A stretch of DNA of 64,000 nucleotides from positions 2,320,687 to 2,384,686 of the forward strand of contig NZ_CH724156.1 in NCBI RefSeq assembly GCF_000152625.1. Reading direction: 5' to 3'. The first letter of the stretch is position 1. Every line of letters starts with the position of its first letter. Below the pieces are notes generated by a model. That model saw nothing but the letters and a program-made list of their open reading frames with translations, did no database searches and was not told the origin of the DNA. This document shows, one piece after another, positions 8,491-17,264 of this stretch. This DNA comes from Roseovarius nubinhibens ISM (GTDB lineage: Bacteria; Pseudomonadota; Alphaproteobacteria; Rhodobacterales; Rhodobacteraceae). Position numbers and translations under genes: made by a program.

Positions 8491-8502
8491 GGGGGGGGGG
8501 GG
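8491..8502. repeat. G12 homopolymer tract in the AAA+/DUF6638 spacer
   Basis: Twelve consecutive G residues (C12 on the coding strand of the neighbouring genes) stand in the 130-base spacer between the AAA+ ATPase stop (8577) and the DUF6638 start (8446). The next 35 bases can form an imperfect GC hairpin (CGCCCGCCC with GGGCGGG/GGGCGC). Tracts of this length are prone to slipped-strand length change and also to sequencing error. Confidence 0.9.
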
Positions 8503-8576
8503 CGGAACGCGCCCGCCCTGGGGGGCGGGTCGGGCGCGTCGCGGCGTTGCCGCGATATAGGCTTGTGTCAGAGAGC

Positions 8577-10514
8577 TCATCCCTTGCTCTCCAGATAGCG
8601 GCGCTTGGCCTCTTCGGTGCGGCCATAGTCGCGGATCATCGCTTCGATCGCGGCTTCGTCGCTCTTGTCGGCGTAGCGGAATTCGCTGTCGGCGTAGCGG
8701 TTGATCTCTTGCAGCACCATGTCGATGGTGATCTGCTGGCGCAGCTCGTCGATCATCGCTTTCTTGGTCTCATAGTCGCGGAAGAGGAAGAGATCGGGCT
8801 TTTCCATCCATTCATCGGGCAGTTCGAAATCCATGGCGCGGACCTTGACCGCGTCGGTGATGTTCTTGATCGCGCGGCCGGTAAAGCGTTCGTCGGCCTC
8901 TTGGATGCCCTTGAGATAGGTGCCGAGCTTGGCAATCGTGTCGAGCGGGCCGATCTCATTTGCCACCCGGTCATAGACCCGCAGCAGCCCCTCTTCATGG
9001 GGTTTGCCATGGCTTTCAAAGCTGGCGGCAACGGCTTTTTCGATCTCTTGCGCGGCGTAAAGTTCATGCGCGCCGAGCGGGATGTCGTGGTCGTTGCCCA
9101 TCAGCAACGCCAGAATATCGATGTAATCCTCGCGGGTCTGTGGCCCATCGACGAGGAACCGGGCCCCGGCGCGCTGGCGCAGGGCGTCGTCGACATTTTC
9201 GGGATAGTTCGAGAACATGCCAAAGGTGCAATTGCCGCGCACCACGGTGTTGGCCCCGGCAAAGCTCTCCATCAGCACGGCGGTGATTTCGAGCTGGCCG
9301 GCAGAGGATTGGCGGTCGCCCCGCTTGCCGGCGAGCTGATCGATATCGTCGATCGTGCCGAAACCGATCACGCCCGGATCGAGCACGTTGTTGATGAAGG
9401 CCTTGGCGTTTTGCGCCGATTTGCCCTGATAGCTGTCGATACTGTCGGTCGAGAGGTTCTGATAGCGAAACGGATAGCCCGCGTTGTCGCAATAGTCCTT
9501 GATCAGCCCGGCCATCATCTGAATGAGCGTGGTTTTCCCGGTGCCCGGCTTGCCGTCGCCCATGAAAGTGAAGATGAAGCCGCCAAGCTCGGCAAAAGGG
9601 TTGAGCCGCCGGTCGAAATCATAGGCCATGAGCATTTTCGACAGCTTCAGCGCCTGATATTTCGCGATATGGTTGCCGACCACCTCATGCGGTTTCTTGA
9701 AGCTCATGGTGAGGGTTTGCGACTTGCCCTTGGTCGAGGGGGCAAAGCCTCGGATCGTCAGGTCATCGGCCTCGATGCGCCAGGAGGCATTGGTAAAAGG
9801 CGCGAGCCGGGGCGCGGTCTGGGCGCGCAGGGCGGCCTTTTCCATGAGCTGTTCGGCATAGGCCTGGGCGGTGGCGATGGCGCGGCTGTCGTCATGGGCC
9901 TCGCGGGCGAGCATCTGATCGAGCTCCCAGAGCGCGCCTTGCAGGGCCATCTGGGCGTGATCGGTCAGCAGCTCTTCGACCTCGCCGAGCTCGACCGTGG
10001 TTTCGCTGCCATGGGGGGCGAGGAGGTAGGCCGCCGCATTGGCAAAGACATGGGCCGCGATGAGCGCCTCGGCAGCCATCAGCTCGGTAAAGTCGGATTT
10101 CTTGTCGGCGGGCAGCGTGCCTGCGAGATTGGCGCGGCGCAGATCGGCGAGGCCGGTGGCCTCGGCATAGTGTTCCGCCAGCGCCAGCGCGATGGCCAGC
10201 GCCCGGCGCAGATCGGTGAGCAGCGTCGCCTGCTGGGGCGAGGGGATCGGGTCGTCCTCATCGGTGCCGGTGATCCGGGCGATGAGATGCACCCCCTCGG
10301 GCCGCGCGGTCGAACGGGTCACAAGCCCCGGCGTCGTGCTGCGAAAGCGCCGCCGCGTGCCGACCCCGGACGAGCGTTCCGGTGCGGCCTCGGCGGGGGC
10401 GGCGCTGGCGATGCGGGGGGTGTGGTCGAACCCGGTGAGCAGGGCGGTGGCCGCCGTCATATGTTTGGTGATATCTGCTTCGCGCAGCTCCATCATATCG
10501 GCGGTCAAACTCAT
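8577..10514 (-). CDS. AAA+ family ATPase, large
   Basis: A 645-residue protein with an alanine-rich helical N-terminal half and one AAA+ module. Walker A is GDGKPGTGKTT near residues 319-329, Walker B IGFGTIDDID near 383-392, a sensor-1-like GMFSNYPENVDDAL near 432-445, followed by RQRAGARF, a possible arginine-finger region. No membrane helix or protease domain is seen. The start at 10514 is preferred over 10523 because AAGGGG stands nine bases before it and abuts the other. The DUF6638 gene follows on the same strand. It probably remodels a protein or complex; the substrate is unknown and a MoxR-like chaperone role is only one possibility. Confidence 0.82.
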   Translation of the reverse strand: MSLTADMMELREADITKHMTAATALLTGFDHTPRIASAAPAEAAPERSSGVGTRRRFRSTTPGLVTRSTARPEGVHLIARITGTDEDDPIPSPQQATLLTDLRRALAIALALAEHYAEATGLADLRRANLAGTLPADKKSDFTELMAAEALIAAHVFANAAAYLLAPHGSETTVELGEVEELLTDHAQMALQGALWELDQMLAREAHDDSRAIATAQAYAEQLMEKAALRAQTAPRLAPFTNASWRIEADDLTIRGFAPSTKGKSQTLTMSFKKPHEVVGNHIAKYQALKLSKMLMAYDFDRRLNPFAELGGFIFTFMGDGKPGTGKTTLIQMMAGLIKDYCDNAGYPFRYQNLSTDSIDSYQGKSAQNAKAFINNVLDPGVIGFGTIDDIDQLAGKRGDRQSSAGQLEITAVLMESFAGANTVVRGNCTFGMFSNYPENVDDALRQRAGARFLVDGPQTREDYIDILALLMGNDHDIPLGAHELYAAQEIEKAVAASFESHGKPHEEGLLRVYDRVANEIGPLDTIAKLGTYLKGIQEADERFTGRAIKNITDAVKVRAMDFELPDEWMEKPDLFLFRDYETKKAMIDELRQQITIDMVLQEINRYADSEFRYADKSDEAAIEAMIRDYGRTEEAKRRYLESKG

Positions 10515-10736
10515 CTTGCGCATCCCCTTGCGGCGCGGCCCCGTGGCGCGCGACCTGTTACCATACCTCTGCCCCGGTCCGGAGCGCCGGGCGGGCCTTG
10601 GGGCGCGCGATCCCTGTCGTGATGTCAGGGGGTTACTGCGCGGGGCCGGACCGGGCGGGGCGGGGTCTTATAGGAGGAAATGTATAGGCGCGCCCAGCGT
10701 TTTGCCATGTTTAATTGGCGGTGCCCGGCGGCAGGG

Positions 10737-13700
10737 TCAGTGGAAATCGCGGCTTGGAAAGAGCTTCTTGGCCTGATCGCGCGGGTGGCGGGCGCTGGGG
10801 CTGCGGGTGCTGGCGCGGGGCTGTTCCTTGGGCAGGTTGTCGGTCACCGATGTGGTGCCGCCCACCACCTCGCTCAGGGGATGGCCGAGATCGCCCAGCC
10901 GGTGCGACAGGTCTTCGATCTCCTGCGCGATGAGATGCACCACTTGGCCCTCGCGCTGCAGCGGGCCGGTGACCCGCAAGAGACGCCCGCCCATCACCGG
11001 GCGGCGGAACCGTTCGAACACCTTGCGCCAGACCACCACATTGGCCACGCCGGTTTCATCCTCGAGCGTCAGGAAAACCACGCCGGAGGCGGTGCCGGGG
11101 CGTTGCCGGGTGATCACCAGCCCGCAGATCGAGCGCCGTTCGAGCGGCGCGGTGAGCAGCGCGTCATGGCGCGTCAGCCCGGGCATCGACGGGCGCAGCA
11201 ATTCCATCGGATGCGCCCGCAGCGTCAGCCGCATCGAGACGTAATCCTCGACCACCTCTTCGCCCAGATGCATCGGCGGCAGGGTCACGGCGGGTTCGTG
11301 GATCGCCTCGCCATCGATGGGATCGTTGAAAAGCGGCAGCGGCTTTTGCCCGCGGATCGCCCGCACCGCCCAGAGCGCATCGCGCCGGGTCAGCCCCATA
11401 TCGGCAAACCCGTCCGCCTCGGCCAGCCGTTCCAGCACCGCAGGCGCGACCCCGGCGCGCAGCCAGACGCTTTCGGGATCGCGGTAGCCATTGCCCCGCG
11501 CCGCGACGATCCAGCGGGCGTCCTCTTCGCGCAGCCCCTTGATCTGGCGAAACCCGAGCCTGAGCGCCAGCGCCCCGTCGCCGCGCCGTTCGAGCGTGTT
11601 GTCCCATTCGCTGTGATTGAGGCAGACGGGGCGGGTTTCGACCCCGTGGTCGCGGGCGTCGCGGACGATCTGGGCGGGGGCGTAAAACCCCATCGGCTGG
11701 CTGTTGAGCAGGGCGCAGGCAAAGATCGCCGGGTGGTGGCATTTGAGCCAGGCCGAGACATAGACCAGAAGCGCAAAGGCCGCCGCGTGGCTTTCGGGAA
11801 AGCCGTAATCGGCAAAGCCCTCGATCTGGCCGAAACAGCGTTCCGCCACCTCGCGGGCATAGCCATTGGCCATCATGCCGGTGAGGAACCGGTCGCGGTG
11901 TTCGCCGATCGTGCCCATGCGCCGAAACGAGGCGAGCGAGCGGCGCAGGTGGTCGGCCTCTTCGGCGGTATAGCCCGCCCCGGTCATGGCGATCTGCATC
12001 GCCTGTTCCTGAAAGAGCGGCACGCCGAGCGTGCGGCGGGTGACCTCTTCGAGCGCCGGGCCGAAGGGCTCGGGCGCCTCGAGCCCTTGCCGGCGGCGGA
12101 TATAGGGCTGAACCATACCGCCCTGTATGGGGCCGGGGCGGACGATGGCCACCTCGATCACCAGATCGTAGAATTCCCGGGGTTTCATCCGCGGCAGAAA
12201 ATTCATCTGGGCGCGGCTTTCCACCTGAAACACCCCCACCGCATCGGCGCGTTGCAGCATCTCGTAGGTGTGGCGGTCCTCCTGCGGCACGGTGGCGAGG
12301 CTGAGGTTCTGGCCTTCGTGCTGGGCCAGCAGGTCAAAGGATTTGCGCACGCAGCTCAGCATCCCGAGCCCGAGCACATCGACCTTGAGAATGCCCAGCG
12401 TGTCGATGTCGTCCTTGTCCCATTCGATCAAGGTGCGGTCCTCCATCGCCGCGTTCTCGATCGGAGCGAGCTCGTCGAGCCGCCCCTTGGTGATGACGAA
12501 GCCGCCGACATGCTGGCTCAGATGGCGGGGAAAGCCGATGATTTCCCCGATGAGCCGCATCGTCTGGGCGAGCCTGCGGTCGGCCGGGTCAAGCCCCAGT
12601 TCGCGGGCCCGTTCCATATCCGCGCCGCTGTTGGTCAGCCCCCAGATATCCGCCGAGAGCCGCGTCGTCAGATCCTGCGAGAGCCCCATCACCTTGCCCA
12701 CTTCGCGGATCGCGGCGCGGGTGCGGAAATGGATCACCGTGGCGCAGAGCCCGGCCCGTTCGCGCCCATAGGTGGCATAGATCCACTGGATCACCTCCTC
12801 GCGCCGCTCATGTTCGAAATCCACGTCGATATCGGGCGGCTCGCCGCGATGGCGCGAGATGAACCTCTCGAACACCATGCCGATCATCTCGGGCGAGACA
12901 TCGGTGATGCCGAGCAGGTAGCACAGGATCGAATTGGCCGCCGAGCCGCGCCCCTGACAGAGAATGCCCCGGCTGCGGGCGAATTGCACGATGTCGTGGA
13001 CGGTGAGGAAATAGGCCGGAAACTTGAGCTCTTCGACCACCGCCAGCTCTTTGTCGAGAAGCGCCCGGGCCTTGGCCGTGGCACCCTTGGGGTAGCGCCG
13101 CGCCAGCCCCTCTTCGGCCAGCCGGCGCAACCGCGCCATGGGGGGCTCGTGCTGGCTGCCCTCTTCGGGATATTGATAGCTCAGCTCGCTGAGGCAAAAG
13201 CTGCACCTGCCGGCGATCTCCACCGTGCGGCGTAGCGCGGCGGGATGGTTGCGAAACAGCCGGGCCATGTCCTCGGCGCCTTTGAGGCGGCGTTCGGCAT
13301 TGGGCAGGGCGCGGGTGCCGATATGGTCGATGGTGCAGCCCTCGCGCAGGCAGGTCAGCACATCGGCCAGTTGCCGCCGCGCCGCGCGATGCATGAGCAC
13401 ATCGCCCACCGCCACCATCGGCGCGGCACAGCGCAGGGCGAGCGCCGCGCAGGCGTCGAAATAGGCCTGATCCGACCCGTCATAGCGCGGGGCCGCGCCA
13501 AGGAACACATGACCCGGATAGCGTCGGCGCATCTGCTGGATCTCCGGCGCGGCGCGGCGCAGATCCTCGGGCAGGGCAATCAGGATCATCCCGGCGCAGC
13601 CCGCGAGGAGATCGGCCAGATCGAGATGGCACTGGCCCTTTTCGGCGCGCCGTTTGCCCAGGGTCAACAGCCGGGTCAGCCGCTGATAGGCGGCCAGATC

Positions 13701-14060
13701 CGTGGGCAGCGCCAGCCAGTCCACGCCGCGCCCGTCGCGCAGCACCAGCCGCGCGCCGGTGATCAGGCGCGGCAGCTGCGGGGTCTCGGGCCGGGGCAGG
13801 GGGCGCTGCCAGCCGACCTCCTGCCGCGAGCTGCTGTCGATGCGCCGATGCGAGCGGATCGGCAGCACCTCTTGCGCCTTGTCGCGCAGGAGCTTCAGCG
13901 CCTTATAGGCCCGCACCACCCCGGCGAGCGAATTGCGGTCGGTGATGGCGATGGCCTCGAGCCCCAGCTCGGCGGCGCGGGCGACCATTTCCTCGGGATG
14001 CGAGGCCCCGGTGAGAAAGGTGAAATTCGTGGTCACGCCAAGTTCGGCATAGGGGATCAT
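10737..14060 (-). CDS. dnaE2: Error-prone DNA polymerase DnaE2 (ImuC)
   Basis: A C-family polymerase of 1107 residues, the catalytic part of the ImuA-ImuB-DnaE2 translesion mutasome. It opens with a PHP domain (ELGVTTNFTFLTGASHPEE), has the polymerase active site PDIDVDFEHERREE near residue 410, and a C-terminal OB-fold region (VICGLVITRQRPGTASG). It is shorter than replicative DnaE and lacks its C-terminal tau-binding tail. The start at 14060 shares an ATGA with the ImuB stop; the longer frame to 14171 lies inside imuB. A 222-base spacer separates it from the AAA+ start downstream. Confidence 0.95.
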   Translation of the reverse strand: MIPYAELGVTTNFTFLTGASHPEEMVARAAELGLEAIAITDRNSLAGVVRAYKALKLLRDKAQEVLPIRSHRRIDSSSRQEVGWQRPLPRPETPQLPRLITGARLVLRDGRGVDWLALPTDLAAYQRLTRLLTLGKRRAEKGQCHLDLADLLAGCAGMILIALPEDLRRAAPEIQQMRRRYPGHVFLGAAPRYDGSDQAYFDACAALALRCAAPMVAVGDVLMHRAARRQLADVLTCLREGCTIDHIGTRALPNAERRLKGAEDMARLFRNHPAALRRTVEIAGRCSFCLSELSYQYPEEGSQHEPPMARLRRLAEEGLARRYPKGATAKARALLDKELAVVEELKFPAYFLTVHDIVQFARSRGILCQGRGSAANSILCYLLGITDVSPEMIGMVFERFISRHRGEPPDIDVDFEHERREEVIQWIYATYGRERAGLCATVIHFRTRAAIREVGKVMGLSQDLTTRLSADIWGLTNSGADMERARELGLDPADRRLAQTMRLIGEIIGFPRHLSQHVGGFVITKGRLDELAPIENAAMEDRTLIEWDKDDIDTLGILKVDVLGLGMLSCVRKSFDLLAQHEGQNLSLATVPQEDRHTYEMLQRADAVGVFQVESRAQMNFLPRMKPREFYDLVIEVAIVRPGPIQGGMVQPYIRRRQGLEAPEPFGPALEEVTRRTLGVPLFQEQAMQIAMTGAGYTAEEADHLRRSLASFRRMGTIGEHRDRFLTGMMANGYAREVAERCFGQIEGFADYGFPESHAAAFALLVYVSAWLKCHHPAIFACALLNSQPMGFYAPAQIVRDARDHGVETRPVCLNHSEWDNTLERRGDGALALRLGFRQIKGLREEDARWIVAARGNGYRDPESVWLRAGVAPAVLERLAEADGFADMGLTRRDALWAVRAIRGQKPLPLFNDPIDGEAIHEPAVTLPPMHLGEEVVEDYVSMRLTLRAHPMELLRPSMPGLTRHDALLTAPLERRSICGLVITRQRPGTASGVVFLTLEDETGVANVVVWRKVFERFRRPVMGGRLLRVTGPLQREGQVVHLIAQEIEDLSHRLGDLGHPLSEVVGGTTSVTDNLPKEQPRASTRSPSARHPRDQAKKLFPSRDFH

Positions 14061-15535
14061 GCGAATTCCCCCTGCACGAACCAGCCCGGCGCCTGTGGCG
14101 TGTAGAACATCCACAGCCGCCGCCCCTGATGGGTCTGCACCTGCCAATAGTCGCGCAGGCCGCGCCGCCAATTGTCATCGCTGAGCCACCATTCCGGGGC
14201 GATCCGTTCCGGGCCGCAGAGCCGCGCAACGCTCAGCGCCATACGCCGCCAGCGAAACCGCGCGGGCGGGCGCGGCCCGTGGCCCGCGATGGGTTCCGGC
14301 GGAAAGAGCACGAGAGGGCGCGGGCGCGGCGCGGACCAGTTGCCTTCGGGGCGCGAATAGGCCGCCGGCGAGATGAGAAAACCGCGTTCGGGGATGTGGC
14401 TGTCGGCGGGCAGGAAACGTTGCACATTCTCGAGCCCGATCCGGGTGCCGATGCGGGTGATGAGATCGTCGAGCTGGCTGTCGTCGCGTCCCTCCATATG
14501 GGTGATCTGCCGCGCCGGAAGCCGTTCCACCTGCACCGCCTCGAGCCGCAGCTGATCGATGCCATAGCCTGCCTCGACCGCTGCGACGCCGCGTTCAAAG
14601 AGCGGCAGGATGCGGGCCGCGTCGCGCAGCGGCTGGGCGAGGCGCAGCTCGACCGTGCGGGCCTCCTGATCGACCCGGCGCAGGGTCAGGCAGAGGCTGC
14701 GCGCGCCGGTCTCGTGATGGGCGAGCTTGGCGCAGAGCTGATCGAGGAGGCGCGACACCCCGGCCATGACATCGTCGCACAGGCCGATCGGCTCGGGCAG
14801 GGTCATGCGGACGCCGTAATGGGGCGGCTCGGCCAGCGGCGTGATCTCTTCGGGCTGGCGGCCCAGCGCCTGATCGAGCCGCAGGAGCGGCGCGGGACCA
14901 AAGCGGCGGGCGAGCGGCGCGCGCGGCGTGGCGTCGAGATCGGCGATCCGGCGCAGCCCCAGCCGTTGCAGCCCGGTCACCAGATCGGGATCGAGCCGCA
15001 GCGCCGCCACCGGCAGATCTGCGAGCGCCGCCTGGGGCGCGCCGGGCGCGGCGCAGCCTTCGCCATGACGGGCCAGCGCCCAGGCCGCCCCCCGCGTGTC
15101 GCCGAGCCCGAGCCGCGCCGCCACGCCCGCGCGACCGAGGCCTTGGCGCATATTGGCCAGCATCTGCGATTCGCCGCCAAAGAGATGCGCCGAGCCGGTG
15201 ATGTCGAGCACCAGCCCATCATCCCCCTCGAGCCCGACCCAGGGGCAATAGCGCGTGGCCCAGCGCCGCAGCACATGCAAAAACCGCGCCTCGGCCTGAA
15301 GATCGGCGGGGCGGCTTTGCAGATCGGGGCAAAAGGCGCGGGCATCGGCAAAGGACATGCCACGGTGCAGCCCTTGGCGTTCGGCGGCCTGATTGAGGCA
15401 ATGCAGCCGTTCCGCATTGGCCTCGCGCAGGGTCAGGACAAAGGGCCCGGCAATCGGGCGCAGCCGCAGAACCCGGTCACTCGCCAGCCGGGGAAACCAG
15501 ATCGAGACGACGCGCCTCTGTAGACCATCGAACAT
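14057..15535 (-). CDS. imuB: ImuB, inactive Y-family polymerase-like mutasome protein
   Basis: A 492-residue Y-family homologue beginning RRVVSIWFPRLASDR, with palm, fingers and little-finger regions recognisable (GLVLDITGSAHLFGGE). In true Y-family enzymes acidic residues bind the metals; here the N-terminal site lacks the usual DxDxFFA, as expected for ImuB, which acts as a hub that links DnaE2 to the beta clamp rather than as a polymerase. Its 5' end overlaps imuA by 59 bases and its stop overlaps dnaE2 by 4, so all three are coupled. Confidence 0.92.
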   Translation of the reverse strand: MFDGLQRRVVSIWFPRLASDRVLRLRPIAGPFVLTLREANAERLHCLNQAAERQGLHRGMSFADARAFCPDLQSRPADLQAEARFLHVLRRWATRYCPWVGLEGDDGLVLDITGSAHLFGGESQMLANMRQGLGRAGVAARLGLGDTRGAAWALARHGEGCAAPGAPQAALADLPVAALRLDPDLVTGLQRLGLRRIADLDATPRAPLARRFGPAPLLRLDQALGRQPEEITPLAEPPHYGVRMTLPEPIGLCDDVMAGVSRLLDQLCAKLAHHETGARSLCLTLRRVDQEARTVELRLAQPLRDAARILPLFERGVAAVEAGYGIDQLRLEAVQVERLPARQITHMEGRDDSQLDDLITRIGTRIGLENVQRFLPADSHIPERGFLISPAAYSRPEGNWSAPRPRPLVLFPPEPIAGHGPRPPARFRWRRMALSVARLCGPERIAPEWWLSDDNWRRGLRDYWQVQTHQGRRLWMFYTPQAPGWFVQGEFA

Positions 15536-16037
15536 GCCAGGCCCCTAATGTTCCCGATTTGTTCTTAATAAGATCCCATCGCATCAGAGTCGAGTCGTCG
15601 CAGCCCCGCGCGTCATGGATCGGCATGGCCTGCCAGCGGGTCTCGGCCGCATTGCTGCCCATGCCCTCGGGAATGAGGCAAAGCCCGGTCGCCCCCCCGG
15701 CCTTGGCCGCCAGTTGCAGCCGCCGTCCCTCGCGCAGGTCGAGCGCGGCGCTGATCTCGAGCACCACCAGCGGCACCGCGCCGTCGCGCAGCGCCTCTTC
15801 GGCCACCGCCAGAAGATCACTCTGGTCCGCGGCCTGCGCCACCAAGAGCCGCGCCGGATCGAGAAAGGCCGAGAGCCCCACCGGGTTGAGCGTCTCGCGC
15901 AGCCAGGCCTCGCGCAGCCACAGCACCCGCGTCATCGGTGCGGCGGCGATGGCGGCAAAGCCGCGCGCGCCTGCGCCGCAGACCTCGTGGACACGGGCCG
16001 GGCGCAGCGGAAAGGCGGGGAGGGAATCTGCACTCAT
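15477..16037 (-). CDS. imuA: ImuA, RecA-like mutasome protein (short form)
   Basis: A 186-residue RecA-fold protein, first gene of the imuA-imuB-dnaE2 cassette. No intact Walker A is visible, which agrees with a structural rather than ATP-driven role. The C-terminal part (STLMRWDLIKNKSGTLG... AWHVRWSTEARRLDLVS) is the typical ImuA end. The start at 16037 gives MSADSLPAF; the longer frame to 16136 runs into the preceding gene. No alphaproteobacterial SOS box (GTTC-N7-GTTC) was found before it. The 61-base spacer instead holds a direct repeat GGTGAAAGAGGG (twice, about 16067-16093), so read-through from the upstream gene is likely. Confidence 0.85.
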   Translation of the reverse strand: MSADSLPAFPLRPARVHEVCGAGARGFAAIAAAPMTRVLWLREAWLRETLNPVGLSAFLDPARLLVAQAADQSDLLAVAEEALRDGAVPLVVLEISAALDLREGRRLQLAAKAGGATGLCLIPEGMGSNAAETRWQAMPIHDARGCDDSTLMRWDLIKNKSGTLGAWHVRWSTEARRLDLVSPAGE

Positions 16038-16098
16038 GGCGCGCAGTATAGCGGCGCGGCGGGCAGGGGTGAAAGAGGGGCGGTGAAAGAGGGCGGGC

Positions 16099-17232
16099 TT
16101 AGTAGCGCAGCACGCGGCCCGCGCTGCCCACCACATATTTGGTCACCTGGGCAAAGCCCGGCGGGGATTTCTCGGCCAGCACCTGATAGGGGCGTTCGGG
16201 CAGGATGATGCTCCGGTCCATGCGGGTGGCGCCGATGTCGGCCCCGCGCCCGGAAAAGGGATCGAGCGCAAAGACTTCGCGTTCCACCGTGCCGAACCAG
16301 CCGGCGCGCTCCTCGATCACCCGTTCGCTCTGCAGGATCTCGTCGGTCCAGGCCAGCGCCCAGGTCTGATCCACGCTGGCGGCAGCCTCGGAGAGCACCT
16401 CGTGGAGTGGGCCGCTCTGCCGGGTGTAGCCATGGGCGTAGAGCGGGCCGAGATGCAGGCGGCGCAGGGATTTCGGGTGCAGATCGTCAAAACTGTCGTC
16501 GAAACCCTTGGCGATGGTCAAAAGCTTGAGCCCGCCGAGCGCCTGCCCCATGAGATGCGCCTGCACCTCGGGCCAGCGCCGGGTGTCGCGCAAAAGCGGC
16601 GTGCGGCCGCTGTCCTCGAGCTCCATCAGATAGATGGTGGGCAGGTTGACCTGACTGTCATAGACCGCCCAATGGATCAGCAGCCGGGGACGGGTGCCGG
16701 AATTGCCCCGGCCATAGAGCTCTATGGCGCGGGGGTCGTTCTGGGCCCAGAACAGTTCGCCCCGCGCAAGCTCTTGATAATAAAGCCGTTGTGCCAGCGC
16801 GAATTGCAGCCGGGTGGGGATGTCTCGCTCGGCCACGATCTGATCGACCATCTGCCGTTTGAGCGTCTCGGCCCCCGGCATATTGTCGAGATGGGTGGCG
16901 GCCTGCTGCGCGTCATTGGCCATGATCAGCAGCTCGTTGAACACCGGAAAACCGCTGTCCTGCGTGTCGAGCGTCAGCGGCGGCACTGGGCGGCCGGTGT
17001 CGCGCCCGACCAGCAGGTATTTCATCGACAGGGCGTGAAACGTGTGGCCGAGCTGGGTGAGATAGGTCGCGAGGATCTCGATCTCGGGCTCGGAGAGCTG
17101 GTTGCGGGCGCGCATATCGGCGGCGACCCGTGGCAGATGGTCGAGAATCTGCCGAAAGGTCGCAAAATAGCGCCGCGACGCCCGAAGGTCGCGCAGCGCC
17201 TTGTGGTCTTCTGCGGTCGGTGCCCTAGCCAT
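16099..17232 (-). CDS. Unrecognised protein, 377 aa
   Basis: A soluble protein of 377 residues with no recognised family. There is no signal peptide and no membrane helix. The first 180 residues look helical and charged (RNQLSEPEIEILATYL), the middle is more beta-like (LLIHWAVYDSQVNLPTIYLMEL) and the end is basic. GAGG at good distance favours the start at 17232 over 17244. It follows the coiled-coil gene by 32 bases and precedes imuA by 61, all on one strand. Its place next to the coiled-coil protein and in the same run as the AAA+/DUF6638 genes suggests a shared complex, which is inference. Confidence 0.7.
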   Translation of the reverse strand: MARAPTAEDHKALRDLRASRRYFATFRQILDHLPRVAADMRARNQLSEPEIEILATYLTQLGHTFHALSMKYLLVGRDTGRPVPPLTLDTQDSGFPVFNELLIMANDAQQAATHLDNMPGAETLKRQMVDQIVAERDIPTRLQFALAQRLYYQELARGELFWAQNDPRAIELYGRGNSGTRPRLLIHWAVYDSQVNLPTIYLMELEDSGRTPLLRDTRRWPEVQAHLMGQALGGLKLLTIAKGFDDSFDDLHPKSLRRLHLGPLYAHGYTRQSGPLHEVLSEAAASVDQTWALAWTDEILQSERVIEERAGWFGTVEREVFALDPFSGRGADIGATRMDRSIILPERPYQVLAEKSPPGFAQVTKYVVGSAGRVLRY

Positions 17233-17264
17233 GGGCGGCCTCATCCCCGGTCAGGACGCGCAGC

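Noticed and set aside
10680-13235. An 851-codon open frame on the + strand antisense to dnaE2, with a good AGGAGG before its ATG
   Set aside because: Its translation is low in structure and rich in His/Arg/Gly as expected for the reverse of a GC-rich gene; dnaE2 on the other strand has intact catalytic motifs.
15536-16098. SOS box expected before imuA
   Set aside because: No GTTC-N7-GTTC or its complement was found; only a GGTGAAAGAGGG direct repeat, which has no known link to LexA.
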